DNA from: Pseudaquabacterium pictum
GTDB lineage: Bacteria > Pseudomonadota > Gammaproteobacteria > Burkholderiales > Burkholderiaceae_C
DNA: 64,000 nt
Reading direction: 5' to 3'
NCBI RefSeq assembly: GCF_005403045.1
Contig: NZ_BJCL01000006.1
Coordinates: forward strand, 1 to 64,000
The translations under genes and the position numbers were made by a program. Shown here piece by piece: positions 20,248 through 28,219 of this stretch; positions within the stretch are counted from its first letter, which is position 1; each line of letters begins with the position of its first letter. Under the pieces are notes generated by a model. The model was not told the origin of the DNA and ran no database searches. It worked only from the letters and a program-made list of their open reading frames with translations.

Positions 20248-21315
20248 TCAGGCCTGGAGTTGCCGGCCGGCGGCATCGTGGTAGACCGCAGCGGTCTGGC
20301 GGCCGATCGTGGCCCAGTCGAACTGGTGGGCCTGCTGCGCGGCACGCGCGCCGCGCGCGGCCAGGTCGGGCGCCGTCACGGCGCATTGCAGGGCTTGCAG
20401 CAGGCCATCGGCCGTCCGCGGGTCGTACAGGAAGTGCGTGTCCCCGTCTGCATAGTCGGTGACCAGACCGGCGCGCGGTGCCACGGTGGCGCGACCGGCC
20501 GACATGGCCATCAGCAGGCTGCCGGAGGTGAACACGTCGTCGTAGGGCAGCACCACGGCGTCGCACCAGGCCAGCAGGTCGGCCAGCGCCGCATCGCTCT
20601 GGTGGCCCGGGTGCAGGCTGACCCGGCCGTCGTGGCCAGCCAGGTGCTGCAGCGTGTGCGCCAGCGCCGGATCGGACAGGCTGCCCGCCAGGCGCAGCTG
20701 GTGCGGGCCGGCGATCTGGGCGAATGCCTGCAGCAGGCGTGGCAGGCCCTTGTAGCCGCGCATCTGGCCGAAGAACAGCAGGCGCGTGCCGGCGTGTGCG
20801 GTGTCCAGCGGGCGGGGCGTGACGACACTGCCGTAGTGCCCGTGGTGGATCACCACGATGCGGTGCCCGGGCACGCCGAAGGTGGCCGCCACGGTGCCGG
20901 CAGCGCTGGCGCCGTGCACGATCAGCCGGCTCGCCAGGCGTGCCACCAAGCGGGCATTCAGCAAATCCAGCGCGGGCCGCCGGCCGCCATGGTCCCGCAG
21001 GTTGTGCACCGTCCACACGATCGCCCGGCCGCGCAACCGCCAGATGGCCAATGCGAGATGGAACACCAGCAGCCGCGCCAGTGCGCCGGCCAGCGAGGGT
21101 CCGGCCACCGGCTCTCCGATCCAGTGCAGGTGCAGCACGGTGCAGGGCGTGCGCGCCAGCACGAAGCGCAGCAACTGCACCACGCCGCCAGGCAGGCCGT
21201 GGCAGAACCAGCCGGCGTGCCGCGTGGCGTCGAACAGCAGGGCCTGGTAAGGGTTGCCGGTGGCGACGGGGTGGTGCATGGCCGCTGGCAGACCGCCTGA
21301 CGAGACGCCGGCCAT
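20248..21315 (-). CDS. glycosyltransferase, GT4-like
   Basis: A 355-residue GT-B enzyme. The N-terminal half holds VLHLHWIGEPVAG and TVHNLRDHGGRRP, the C-terminal half LLFFGQMRGYKGLPRLLQAF and DVFTSGSLLMAMSAGRATVA, equivalent to the donor-binding region of GT4. It resembles GumH/WelK-like glycosyltransferases, though I cannot be specific. The ATG at 21315 lies one base from the stop of the upstream gene; 71 further in-frame codons upstream are Arg/Cys-rich shadow sequence. Confidence 0.8.
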   Translation of the reverse strand: MAGVSSGGLPAAMHHPVATGNPYQALLFDATRHAGWFCHGLPGGVVQLLRFVLARTPCTVLHLHWIGEPVAGPSLAGALARLLVFHLALAIWRLRGRAIVWTVHNLRDHGGRRPALDLLNARLVARLASRLIVHGASAAGTVAATFGVPGHRIVVIHHGHYGSVVTPRPLDTAHAGTRLLFFGQMRGYKGLPRLLQAFAQIAGPHQLRLAGSLSDPALAHTLQHLAGHDGRVSLHPGHQSDAALADLLAWCDAVVLPYDDVFTSGSLLMAMSAGRATVAPRAGLVTDYADGDTHFLYDPRTADGLLQALQCAVTAPDLAARGARAAQQAHQFDWATIGRQTAAVYHDAAGRQLQA

Positions 21316-21316
21316 G

Positions 21317-22525
21317 TCAGCGCGGCCCCGCCCGCAGGGCCGCCAGCAGGCGCCTGGCCACGCCGCCCAGACCCGCCGCCTGGACCCCGGCACGCAGCAC
21401 CGACCGCAGGCCGCGCCGTCCGGCTGCCAGCGCCAGCCTGGCCTGCAGGCCGCGCTGGTCGATCCAGCGGCTGCGGTGGCGCGGCGGCCCGGCCAGCACC
21501 CGCTGCAACATCGTCTGCAGGGCCGCACCCAGCGCGGCCTCGCTGCAGTGCGTCTGGGCGTACTGCAGCGCCGCCCGGCCCATGGCGGCGCGGCGTGGCT
21601 CGTCGGCCAGCAAGGCCCGGGCCGACGGCAGGATCTGCGCTGGCGGCACGAGCAGGCCTTGCACGCCGTGCTCGAAGGCGCCCGGCATGGCCACGCTGGA
21701 GGCCACCACCGGCACGCCCAGGGCGAAGGCTTCCATCACCACCCGCGCCACGCCTTCATGGTGGGCCACGTGCACCATCAGGCGGGCGTCCGCGATCAGG
21801 GCCTGCGTTGCGGCGGGGTCCAGGTGGCCAGGCAGGTGCACCGGCTGCGCCTGCTGCTGCGCCAAGTCCCGCACGGCCCGCCAGCCGTCGCCATCGCCCA
21901 CCAGTGCCAGCCGGAAGGCATCGGCCAGCGGCAGCAGGGCGGCCTGGTTCTTGTTGGCGGTGAAGCGGCCGACATTGACGACATCGAAGCGCCGCGGCAG
22001 CGCGGCGGGCGCCACCAACGGCTCCACCAGCTTGGGCAGCACGCCGGCGCGGCCCAGCCGTGCGGCGGTCCGGAAGCTGTTGGCGATCTGCGCCGAGGTC
22101 TCCGCCAGGATGTAGTCGGCCTGGTCGCGCAGCACATCGCGCACCTGGCCTGCCGCCATCAGCACCAGCCGGAAGCGGTGGTCACTGTGCAGCACCAGCC
22201 AATGGGTCAGGCGGTAACCCAGGCCCTTGATGACGACCACATCGGGGCGCGCACGCTGCACCGCGTCAAGCAGGCTGGTCGACACATGGGCGAAGCGGTC
22301 GGTGCCCTGCGGCGTGTCCGTGGGCACCAGCCATGACCCGACCGGGTCGTCCAGGCGCCGCAGCGCGGACTGGCGGGACAGCAGGTACAACTCGGCGGTG
22401 TGACCGGCCGCCCGGCTCAGTTGCACCATGCGCCGTTCTCGGCCGATGCGGGCCTGCCGGTGGTCCTCGAACGGCGGCACATCCAGGTGCGGCAGCACGT
22501 AGAAGATGGTGGCGGCGGCGGTCAT
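21317..22525 (-). CDS. glycosyltransferase, GT4-like
   Basis: A 402-residue GT-B-fold protein. FDVVNVGRFTANKNQAALLP starts the C-terminal donor domain, and ARVVMEAFALGVPVVASSV contains the E(x7)E-type donor site. The last ~60 residues are Arg- and Leu-rich and probably amphipathic, which may help membrane association. The ATG at 22525 overlaps the stop of the upstream gene (ATGA); the frame extends 204 codons further upstream without family character. Sugar specificity is not readable. Confidence 0.8.
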   Translation of the reverse strand: MTAAATIFYVLPHLDVPPFEDHRQARIGRERRMVQLSRAAGHTAELYLLSRQSALRRLDDPVGSWLVPTDTPQGTDRFAHVSTSLLDAVQRARPDVVVIKGLGYRLTHWLVLHSDHRFRLVLMAAGQVRDVLRDQADYILAETSAQIANSFRTAARLGRAGVLPKLVEPLVAPAALPRRFDVVNVGRFTANKNQAALLPLADAFRLALVGDGDGWRAVRDLAQQQAQPVHLPGHLDPAATQALIADARLMVHVAHHEGVARVVMEAFALGVPVVASSVAMPGAFEHGVQGLLVPPAQILPSARALLADEPRRAAMGRAALQYAQTHCSEAALGAALQTMLQRVLAGPPRHRSRWIDQRGLQARLALAAGRRGLRSVLRAGVQAAGLGGVARRLLAALRAGPR

Positions 22526-23394
22526 GCAGCACCTTCCGCGCCAAGGTGGACGCTGCCGCCGGGTGGTGCGGCAGCGGCCGCCGTCCACAGCTCGTGCGGG
22601 AAGCTGTCGAGCAGCGGCCCGATCGCAGGGCTGGGTGGCGGTTCGCCGCCCCAGCGCAGAGCCTGTGCCAGGCTGTCGGCGATGCGGACGTCGCTGCGGC
22701 CGGTGCCGAGGTAGTAGTCCTGGTACTTGAACGGATGCTCGGCCCGCGAACGCACCAGCCGGGCCGGCACGCCCAGTGCTTCGGCCACCACCACGGCGTG
22801 CAGCGAGGTGGCCACCACCAGCGCGCTCTGGGCGATGCGCCGCAGGCAGTCCATCCAGGGCGAGCGTGGGTCGAGCAGCGCGTCGGACGGCGGCATCCAG
22901 CCCAGGTCGTTGTAGTTGGGCACGATGGTCAGCGGGTGCGGCCGCTGTCGCGACAGCGCCACCAGTTCCGGCAACACCAGCGGCACCAGCAGCCCCGGGT
23001 CCCCGTACACAGGCGGGCAGGGCACGCCGCGGGCCAGCAGGAAGTCGCGCGTCAGCGGGCCGCGCACCGCACGCACGTCCAGTCGCGTGAAGCGGTGCAG
23101 TGCGTCCTCCATCTTGGCGTTGCGCCCGCTGCCCCACACCACGTCGCCGTCACGGGCGTAGTGCAGCACCGAGCCGATGCTGAGCAGGCGCTGCCGCGGT
23201 GGTCCGTCCGCGCGGGCGGGCGGCGCCTGCGCAGGCAAATGCACGCCGTGCCGGGCCAGCAGCCCGCGCACCACCACCGGCCCCAGCAGGTCGCCGAAGT
23301 TCGACAGCGGACGGCGCCAGGGCAGCCGGCTGCCCAGCCTGCCGGGCACCACCGGCAGCCGGGGGTCGTAGTGGAAGAGTTCGATCGCGGTCAT
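22522..23394 (-). CDS. polysaccharide pyruvyl transferase family protein
   Basis: A 290-residue protein of the polysaccharide pyruvyl transferase/CsaB superfamily. Recognisable parts are SNFGDLLGPVVVRGLLARHG near the start, IGSVLHYARDGDVVWGSGRN, VRGPLTRDFLLARGVPCPPVYGDPGLL and SLHAVVVAEALGVPARLV. Members transfer pyruvate from phosphoenolpyruvate to a sugar as a ketal, but some glycan-cluster members act otherwise. If active, it would give the polymer acidic pyruvyl groups. It is coupled by ATGA to the downstream glycosyltransferase and lies 12 bases from the upstream methyltransferase gene. Confidence 0.78.
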   Translation of the reverse strand: MTAIELFHYDPRLPVVPGRLGSRLPWRRPLSNFGDLLGPVVVRGLLARHGVHLPAQAPPARADGPPRQRLLSIGSVLHYARDGDVVWGSGRNAKMEDALHRFTRLDVRAVRGPLTRDFLLARGVPCPPVYGDPGLLVPLVLPELVALSRQRPHPLTIVPNYNDLGWMPPSDALLDPRSPWMDCLRRIAQSALVVATSLHAVVVAEALGVPARLVRSRAEHPFKYQDYYLGTGRSDVRIADSLAQALRWGGEPPPSPAIGPLLDSFPHELWTAAAAAPPGGSVHLGAEGAA

Positions 23395-23406
23395 GCAGGC
23401 GGCGGT

Positions 23407-24219
23407 TCAGGCCTTGCGGGCAGCCAACAGGCACAGGTGCCCCAGTTGTGCTGCCAGCCGCTGCTCCAGCCCGGCTTCCAGGCGGGTCCTGGCATCGACG
23501 GACAGGACCCGGCCCGCCAGCCGCAGCGCGCGCCACAGGCGGGGGGTCTCGTTCTTCAGGCCGTGGCTGGCCTGGATCAGCGTCGGTGTCTCCGGCACGA
23601 AGCCGGCGGTCCTCAACTGTGCGCAGACGGTCTGCGGGTCGAGCATGAACTGGTAGAAATCCGCCGGCGCGGCCGTGGCTGCCGCGCCGGTGCCGTCGGC
23701 CACCGGCCAGGGGCGGTACAGCCGCAGCGCCGCCTTGGTGCGGCGCAGCGGCGACAGCGCCGGAAACGTCAGGAACAGCATGCCACCGGGGCGCAGCACC
23801 CGCCCCGCCTCGGCCAGCAGACCCTGGTAGCCATCCCAGAAGTGCTCGATGACGCCGAACGACCAGTAGCCGTCGTAGCTGGCATCGGGCTGGTCGAGCC
23901 GGAACACATCGCCGACGCGCACATCCCAGCCGGGCCGGGCCGACTGCAGCCGGGCGACCGTCGCCTCGGCATAGTCGATGCCCGTGACCTGGTAGCCGGC
24001 GTCCAGCAGCGCGGCCATCTTGCCGCCGTTGCCGCACCCACCCTCCAGGAGGCGCGACTGCGGCGGCAGCCAGCGGCGTGTGGTGGCGATGTAGGGCCGC
24101 ACCGCAGCGGCGTCGTACACCGCCACGGGTGCGCTGCTCCACTTGCGATCCCAGTAGGCCGGGGTGGCGCCGTGGTGCGTCTCGATCAGGCGCCGGCCGC
24201 GGGCGTCATGCCATTTCAT
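23407..24219 (-). CDS. class I SAM-dependent methyltransferase
   Basis: A 270-residue methyltransferase. SAM motif I is LLEGGCGNGGKMAALLDAG, an unusual LEGG rather than LDVG form. The acidic position is GIDYAEATVARL, and SFGVIEHFWDGYQGLLAEAG with RVLRPGGMLFLTFP are motifs IV-V. It is the type found in glycan and O-antigen clusters; the acceptor is unknown. The ATG at 24219 overlaps the stop of the upstream ABC transporter gene (ATGA). The open frame continues 510 codons upstream only as a shadow of that transporter. Confidence 0.82.
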   Translation of the reverse strand: MKWHDARGRRLIETHHGATPAYWDRKWSSAPVAVYDAAAVRPYIATTRRWLPPQSRLLEGGCGNGGKMAALLDAGYQVTGIDYAEATVARLQSARPGWDVRVGDVFRLDQPDASYDGYWSFGVIEHFWDGYQGLLAEAGRVLRPGGMLFLTFPALSPLRRTKAALRLYRPWPVADGTGAAATAAPADFYQFMLDPQTVCAQLRTAGFVPETPTLIQASHGLKNETPRLWRALRLAGRVLSVDARTRLEAGLEQRLAAQLGHLCLLAARKA

Positions 24220-26024
24220 GTGGCGCTGCCCTCCAGCATGCGGCGGAACTCGGCGCTGCCTGCTGCCAGCTGGTCGAAGTTGCCCGAGGCGGTGATGCGG
24301 CCCCGCTCGAAGACATGGATGCACTGGCATGCGCGCAGGGCCGTCAGCCGGTGCGAGATGACCAGCACCGCCATGCCCGTCTGCAACTGGTGCAGCCCCT
24401 GCATGATGTTGCGCTCGGTCACGCTGTCCAGCGCCGAGGTGGCCTCGTCCAGCACCAGCAGGCGCGGGTTGCGGTACAGGGCGCGTGCAATGCCCAGGCG
24501 CTGGCGCTGCCCACCGGACAGCCGCAGGCCATGTTCGCCCACTGGCGTGTCGTAGCCCTGAGGCAACTCGCTGGTGATGAAGCCGTGCGCCTCGGCCAGA
24601 CGGGCGCAGCGTTCCACTTCGCGGCGGTCGATGCGGTCGACCGGCAGGCCGAAGGCGATGTTGGCGGCCACGGTGTCGTCGGACAGGTGGATGCGCTGTG
24701 GCACATAGCCGATCAGGGCCTGCCACGCGCGCAGGTGGCCAGCCTGCAGCCGTTGGCCGTCGACGCACAGCGCACCACTGTCCGGCGGCAGCAGACCCAG
24801 CACCAGATCCAGCGTGGTGCTCTTGCCCGAGCCGGTGCGCCCGACCAGGCCGATGCTGGCACCGGCCGGGATGACCAGGTCGATGTCCTGCAACGCCGGT
24901 GTGTCCCGGCCCGGGTAGGTGTAGCGCACCTGCCGCAAGGCCGCGCCTTGCAGGAAGCCCGGTGGCGGGCCGACGGCCGCGGCCGGCGCGGCCGCGGGCT
25001 GCGCCAGGTGGTCGAGCAGGTGGTTCAGCGCGGTGTTGCCGAACTTCATGCGTGACAGCGAGCCGTAGATGTTCTGCACCGCCGGGATCAGGCGGAAGGC
25101 CGCAAAGGCATACAGCGCGATGGCCGGCAGCGCGCCCTGCACGCCCTGGTTGCGCTGGGTGAGGTAGAAGAACACCAGCAGCATGCCGCCGAAGGCCACC
25201 ACCTCGATCAGGAAGCGGGGCAGCTGCGCGGCGGCCTGGGCCTTGGCCTGCGCGCGGGCGTACTGGTCCGACGCCGCACCGAAGCGTTGCAGGAAGCCTG
25301 CCTCGTGGCCGCCGGCCTTCACCTCCTTCATGCCGCCAAAGATCTCCTGCAGCAACGCGAAGCGGATCTGGTTGGCCTGCGCGCGCTGCTGCCCCAGCCG
25401 GTGCAGCAGGCCGCGCGAGGCCGCGTAGATCAGTCCATAGGCCAGGGCACACCCCAGGCCCACATAGCTGGCGAGCAGCGGGTCCTTGGCGATCAGCAGG
25501 CCGAGCAGCGCCACCGCCACCGCGCCATGGGTGACCAGATTCATCGCCGGGATGATGACGCCGTTGAGCACCTGGTCGACTTCGCTGAGGATGGTCTTGC
25601 CCAGATCGGATGCGCGCTGCTGCAGGAACCAGGTGTAGTCGCGCGCCAGGTAACTGGCCAGCAGGCGCTGTCCCAGCGCGTGGCTGCAGCCGTGGGTGAA
25701 GTGCAGCAGCCGGCGCGTGGTGTAGGCCTTGAAGGCGATCGACAGGCACACCGCCGAGAACACCAGGCCCCCGAGGAACAACAGGAATGTCTGCGGATCG
25801 GCCATGCCCGGCCCGCCCTGCAGGAAGCGCAGCACCGCGCTGGTCTGTGCGGCGCCCGGATCGGCCAGCATCGCCATGAACGGCATGATCGAGGCCACGC
25901 CCAGCATGTCGAGCAGGGCCATCGCGATCACCATGCCCAGCAGGCGCAGGGCTTGCCGCCGCTCGCCGGCAGTGAACAGCGCGAGGATGCTGCGCGCCGG
26001 ATGCGGGCCGGAGGCTGCGGCCAT
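24216..26024 (-). CDS. ABC-type lipid-linked oligosaccharide exporter, PglK/MsbA-like
   Basis: A 602-residue fused half-transporter. An N-terminal six-helix permease (residues ~20-320) begins with LLDMLGVASIMPFMAMLADP, resembling PglK. The nucleotide-binding domain has Walker A GRTGSGKST, signature LSGGQRQRLGIARALY, Walker B LLVLDEATSALD and the H-loop ISHRLTA. It should dimerise and flip a lipid-linked glycan or related lipid across the inner membrane using ATP. ATG 26024 is chosen; a TTG two codons earlier (26030) overlaps the upstream stop and is an alternative. Together with the Wzx in the same operon it gives two candidate flippases. Confidence 0.87.
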   Translation of the reverse strand: MAAASGPHPARSILALFTAGERRQALRLLGMVIAMALLDMLGVASIMPFMAMLADPGAAQTSAVLRFLQGGPGMADPQTFLLFLGGLVFSAVCLSIAFKAYTTRRLLHFTHGCSHALGQRLLASYLARDYTWFLQQRASDLGKTILSEVDQVLNGVIIPAMNLVTHGAVAVALLGLLIAKDPLLASYVGLGCALAYGLIYAASRGLLHRLGQQRAQANQIRFALLQEIFGGMKEVKAGGHEAGFLQRFGAASDQYARAQAKAQAAAQLPRFLIEVVAFGGMLLVFFYLTQRNQGVQGALPAIALYAFAAFRLIPAVQNIYGSLSRMKFGNTALNHLLDHLAQPAAAPAAAVGPPPGFLQGAALRQVRYTYPGRDTPALQDIDLVIPAGASIGLVGRTGSGKSTTLDLVLGLLPPDSGALCVDGQRLQAGHLRAWQALIGYVPQRIHLSDDTVAANIAFGLPVDRIDRREVERCARLAEAHGFITSELPQGYDTPVGEHGLRLSGGQRQRLGIARALYRNPRLLVLDEATSALDSVTERNIMQGLHQLQTGMAVLVISHRLTALRACQCIHVFERGRITASGNFDQLAAGSAEFRRMLEGSAT

Positions 26025-26026
26025 GC

Positions 26027-27145
26027 TCAACCCCCGGCCAACGCCAGGTAGCGGTCGATCACCTGCCGCTCGTCGAAATGCTGCTCGACGAAGGCCCGGC
26101 CTGCCGCCCCCATCGCGGCACGCTGCGGCAAGGGCAGGTCGATGAACCGCAGCAGCCGGTCGGCCAAGTCGTCGGCGTCGGCGGTGCGGCAGAGCCAGCC
26201 GGTCTGCCCGTCGCGCACGGTGTCGCGGCAGCCCGGCGCGTCGGTGGTGATCACCGGCCGGGCGCAGGCGGCGGCCTCGAGCAGCGTGCGGGGCACGCCC
26301 TCGCGGTAGCTGGGCAGCACCACGCAGTCGGCCTGTGCCAGCCAGGGACGCACGTCGTCGGTGGGGCCGAGGTAGCGGACCACGCCTTCGGCATCCCAGT
26401 CGGCCAGTTGCTGCCGCGGGATCGCCGCCGGGTTGGCCACGTCGGCCGGGCCCAGCAGCTGGAAGCTGGCCTGCGGGTGCCGGCGCCGCACCTGCCGGGC
26501 CGCGTCGACGAACTCGCCCACGCCCTTGTCCCAGAGCATGCGGGCCACCAGCAGGAACACTGGCGCCTGGGCAGGCCGCTCGGGCGGTGCGCTGGGCATG
26601 AACCGCTGCAGGTCCACCCCCGAGCCGGGCAGGCGCTCACACAGCCGGGCGGGCACCAGGCCGGCCTGGACGAAGCCGTCCAGGTCGTCCTGGTTCTGGA
26701 AGAAGACATGTTCGGCGCGGCCGAAGGTGCTGCGGTACAGCAGCTTGACCACCCGGGTGATGAACGACGGGCGGATGAAGGCACGGCCGAGGCCCGACAC
26801 ATTGGGCACGAAGCGCCGCCCCGAGGCGATGCAGGCCAGCGCGCTGTACAGGTTGCCCTTGGGGGTGTAGCTGAACACCAGATCGCACTGCCGTGCGCGC
26901 AGGCAGCGCCACAGCCGCAACACCGTGGCCAGCTCCCTGGCCGGGTTGGTGCCGGCGCCCGAGATGGGCACCGGCTCGAACGGCAGGCCGGCGGCCCGGA
27001 TGCGCGACACCTGCGGTGGGTCGTCCGGTGCGATCGCCACCACCTCGTGACCGGCGGCGCGCAGCGCGGTCATCAGGTTGAGCCGGAAATTGACCAGGTA
27101 CCAGGCCGTGTTGGCGACCACCGCAATGCGCAGCGGTCGCGTCAC
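26027..27145 (-). CDS. glycosyltransferase family 4
   Basis: A 372-residue enzyme of the type often found in O-antigen and capsule loci. The start RIAVVANTAWYLVNFR is followed by FSYTPKGNLYSALAC, PVFLLVARMLWDKGVGEFVDAA and the donor-site block SYREGVPRTLLEAAACARPV (E7E-type). It likely transfers a sugar from a UDP donor to the lipid-linked acceptor. The start is GTG at 27145, overlapping the stop of the wzy gene (GTGA), the same coupling pattern seen through the operon. Specificity is unknown. Confidence 0.85.
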   Translation of the reverse strand: MTRPLRIAVVANTAWYLVNFRLNLMTALRAAGHEVVAIAPDDPPQVSRIRAAGLPFEPVPISGAGTNPARELATVLRLWRCLRARQCDLVFSYTPKGNLYSALACIASGRRFVPNVSGLGRAFIRPSFITRVVKLLYRSTFGRAEHVFFQNQDDLDGFVQAGLVPARLCERLPGSGVDLQRFMPSAPPERPAQAPVFLLVARMLWDKGVGEFVDAARQVRRRHPQASFQLLGPADVANPAAIPRQQLADWDAEGVVRYLGPTDDVRPWLAQADCVVLPSYREGVPRTLLEAAACARPVITTDAPGCRDTVRDGQTGWLCRTADADDLADRLLRFIDLPLPQRAAMGAAGRAFVEQHFDERQVIDRYLALAGG

Positions 27146-28218
27146 AGGCTGCCCTCCAGCAGCTGCACGGGCCACCAGCGGTATGGCAGCCACAGGTAGG
27201 CATGGCCGCCGAAGAACAGCCACACCGCGAGCACCAGGGCGCTGTAGGCCACCGTCACCCAGACCCAGCCGGGGTTGGGACCGTCGGGTTGTCCCAGCGC
27301 ATTCGGCAGGCGCGACCAGACGAAGACCTGCAGCGGGATCCAGTAGAGCGCCAGGCGGTCCACCGCGGTGGACGAAGGCGACACCGCCAGCAGCAGCACG
27401 AACACGATGCCGCCCATTGCCATCCAGGTCCAGAAGCGTTGTTGCTGGGGCAGCAGCTTGAAGCGATGCCGCAGCAGCAGGAACACAGCCCCCGGCAGCG
27501 CATTCATCGCCACCCGCACGCCAGCGCCCTGCGAGTCGTATTCGCGCCCGATGTAGTTGACGGCCAGCGCATCCACCGAGTCCAGCACGATCAGCACGAA
27601 CACACCCGCGGTGGCCGGCACCACCCACATCAGCGTGGCCAGGTTGATCTGCCGCCCCGCCAACACGGCCAGCGGAATCAGGATGGTGGCCGACTTGTGG
27701 AAGGTGGCCGCCACCACGGTCCACAGCACGAAGCGCAGCGTCTGCCCGCGACCCAGGGCCACCAGGCCCAGCATCACCAGCCCGATGGCGGTGCCCTGGC
27801 GGGTGTAGCCCATGGCCACCACCGTGACGAGGTAGGGCACGGCCACCACCAGGGCCAGCCAGGGCCTCGGCTGCACGCGGCAGAAGCTGATCAGGCCCCA
27901 GGCGAACAGCAGCGCACACACGGTGTTGACGGCGTAGATGTTGCCGCCCAGCTGGGCCACAGCCCAGTTCAGCAGGCTGTAGGCCGGGTCCTTCTCGGCC
28001 AGCGACTCGGCCAGCGTGTGCCGGCCGCCATTCGACATGTGCAACAGGTAGGTGTCCCAGTCGCCGCCGACCCGGTCGCGCAGGCCCACCACCAGCACCA
28101 GGGCTGCGAACATGCCCCACCAGGGGGCAGGCCAGCGTGGGTCGAAGCGGCGTTGCGGCCACATGTGCGTGGTCGCCAGCCAGGCGGCCAGCCCGAACAG
28201 GAGCCAGTAGGGCCACAT
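27142..28218 (-). CDS. EpsG-family polysaccharide polymerase (Wzy-like)
   Basis: A 358-residue polytopic membrane protein with about ten predicted helices. The EpsG hallmarks are LRDRVGGDWDTYLLHM after the second helix, a periplasmic AEKDPAYSLLNW, and GYTRQGTAIGLVMLGLV. Such proteins polymerise lipid-linked repeat units on the periplasmic side of the inner membrane, the Wzy role. It is the only polymerase I see in the window, so at least the minus-strand operon makes a repeating polymer. It is coupled to the downstream GT4 gene and starts 1 base after the stop of asnB. Confidence 0.82.
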   Translation of the reverse strand: MWPYWLLFGLAAWLATTHMWPQRRFDPRWPAPWWGMFAALVLVVGLRDRVGGDWDTYLLHMSNGGRHTLAESLAEKDPAYSLLNWAVAQLGGNIYAVNTVCALLFAWGLISFCRVQPRPWLALVVAVPYLVTVVAMGYTRQGTAIGLVMLGLVALGRGQTLRFVLWTVVAATFHKSATILIPLAVLAGRQINLATLMWVVPATAGVFVLIVLDSVDALAVNYIGREYDSQGAGVRVAMNALPGAVFLLLRHRFKLLPQQQRFWTWMAMGGIVFVLLLAVSPSSTAVDRLALYWIPLQVFVWSRLPNALGQPDGPNPGWVWVTVAYSALVLAVWLFFGGHAYLWLPYRWWPVQLLEGSL

Positions 28219-28219
28219 G

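Noticed and set aside
17763-20462. 899-codon open frame on the plus strand, the longest in the region
   Set aside because: Antisense to the GT-DUF218 and GT2 genes. Its length reflects the scarcity of stop codons at this GC content, not coding.
25750-26024. A possible fusion of the methyltransferase (23407-24219) with the ABC transporter through an open frame
   Set aside because: The methyltransferase frame stays open through the transporter gene, but the transporter is in another frame with all motifs intact.
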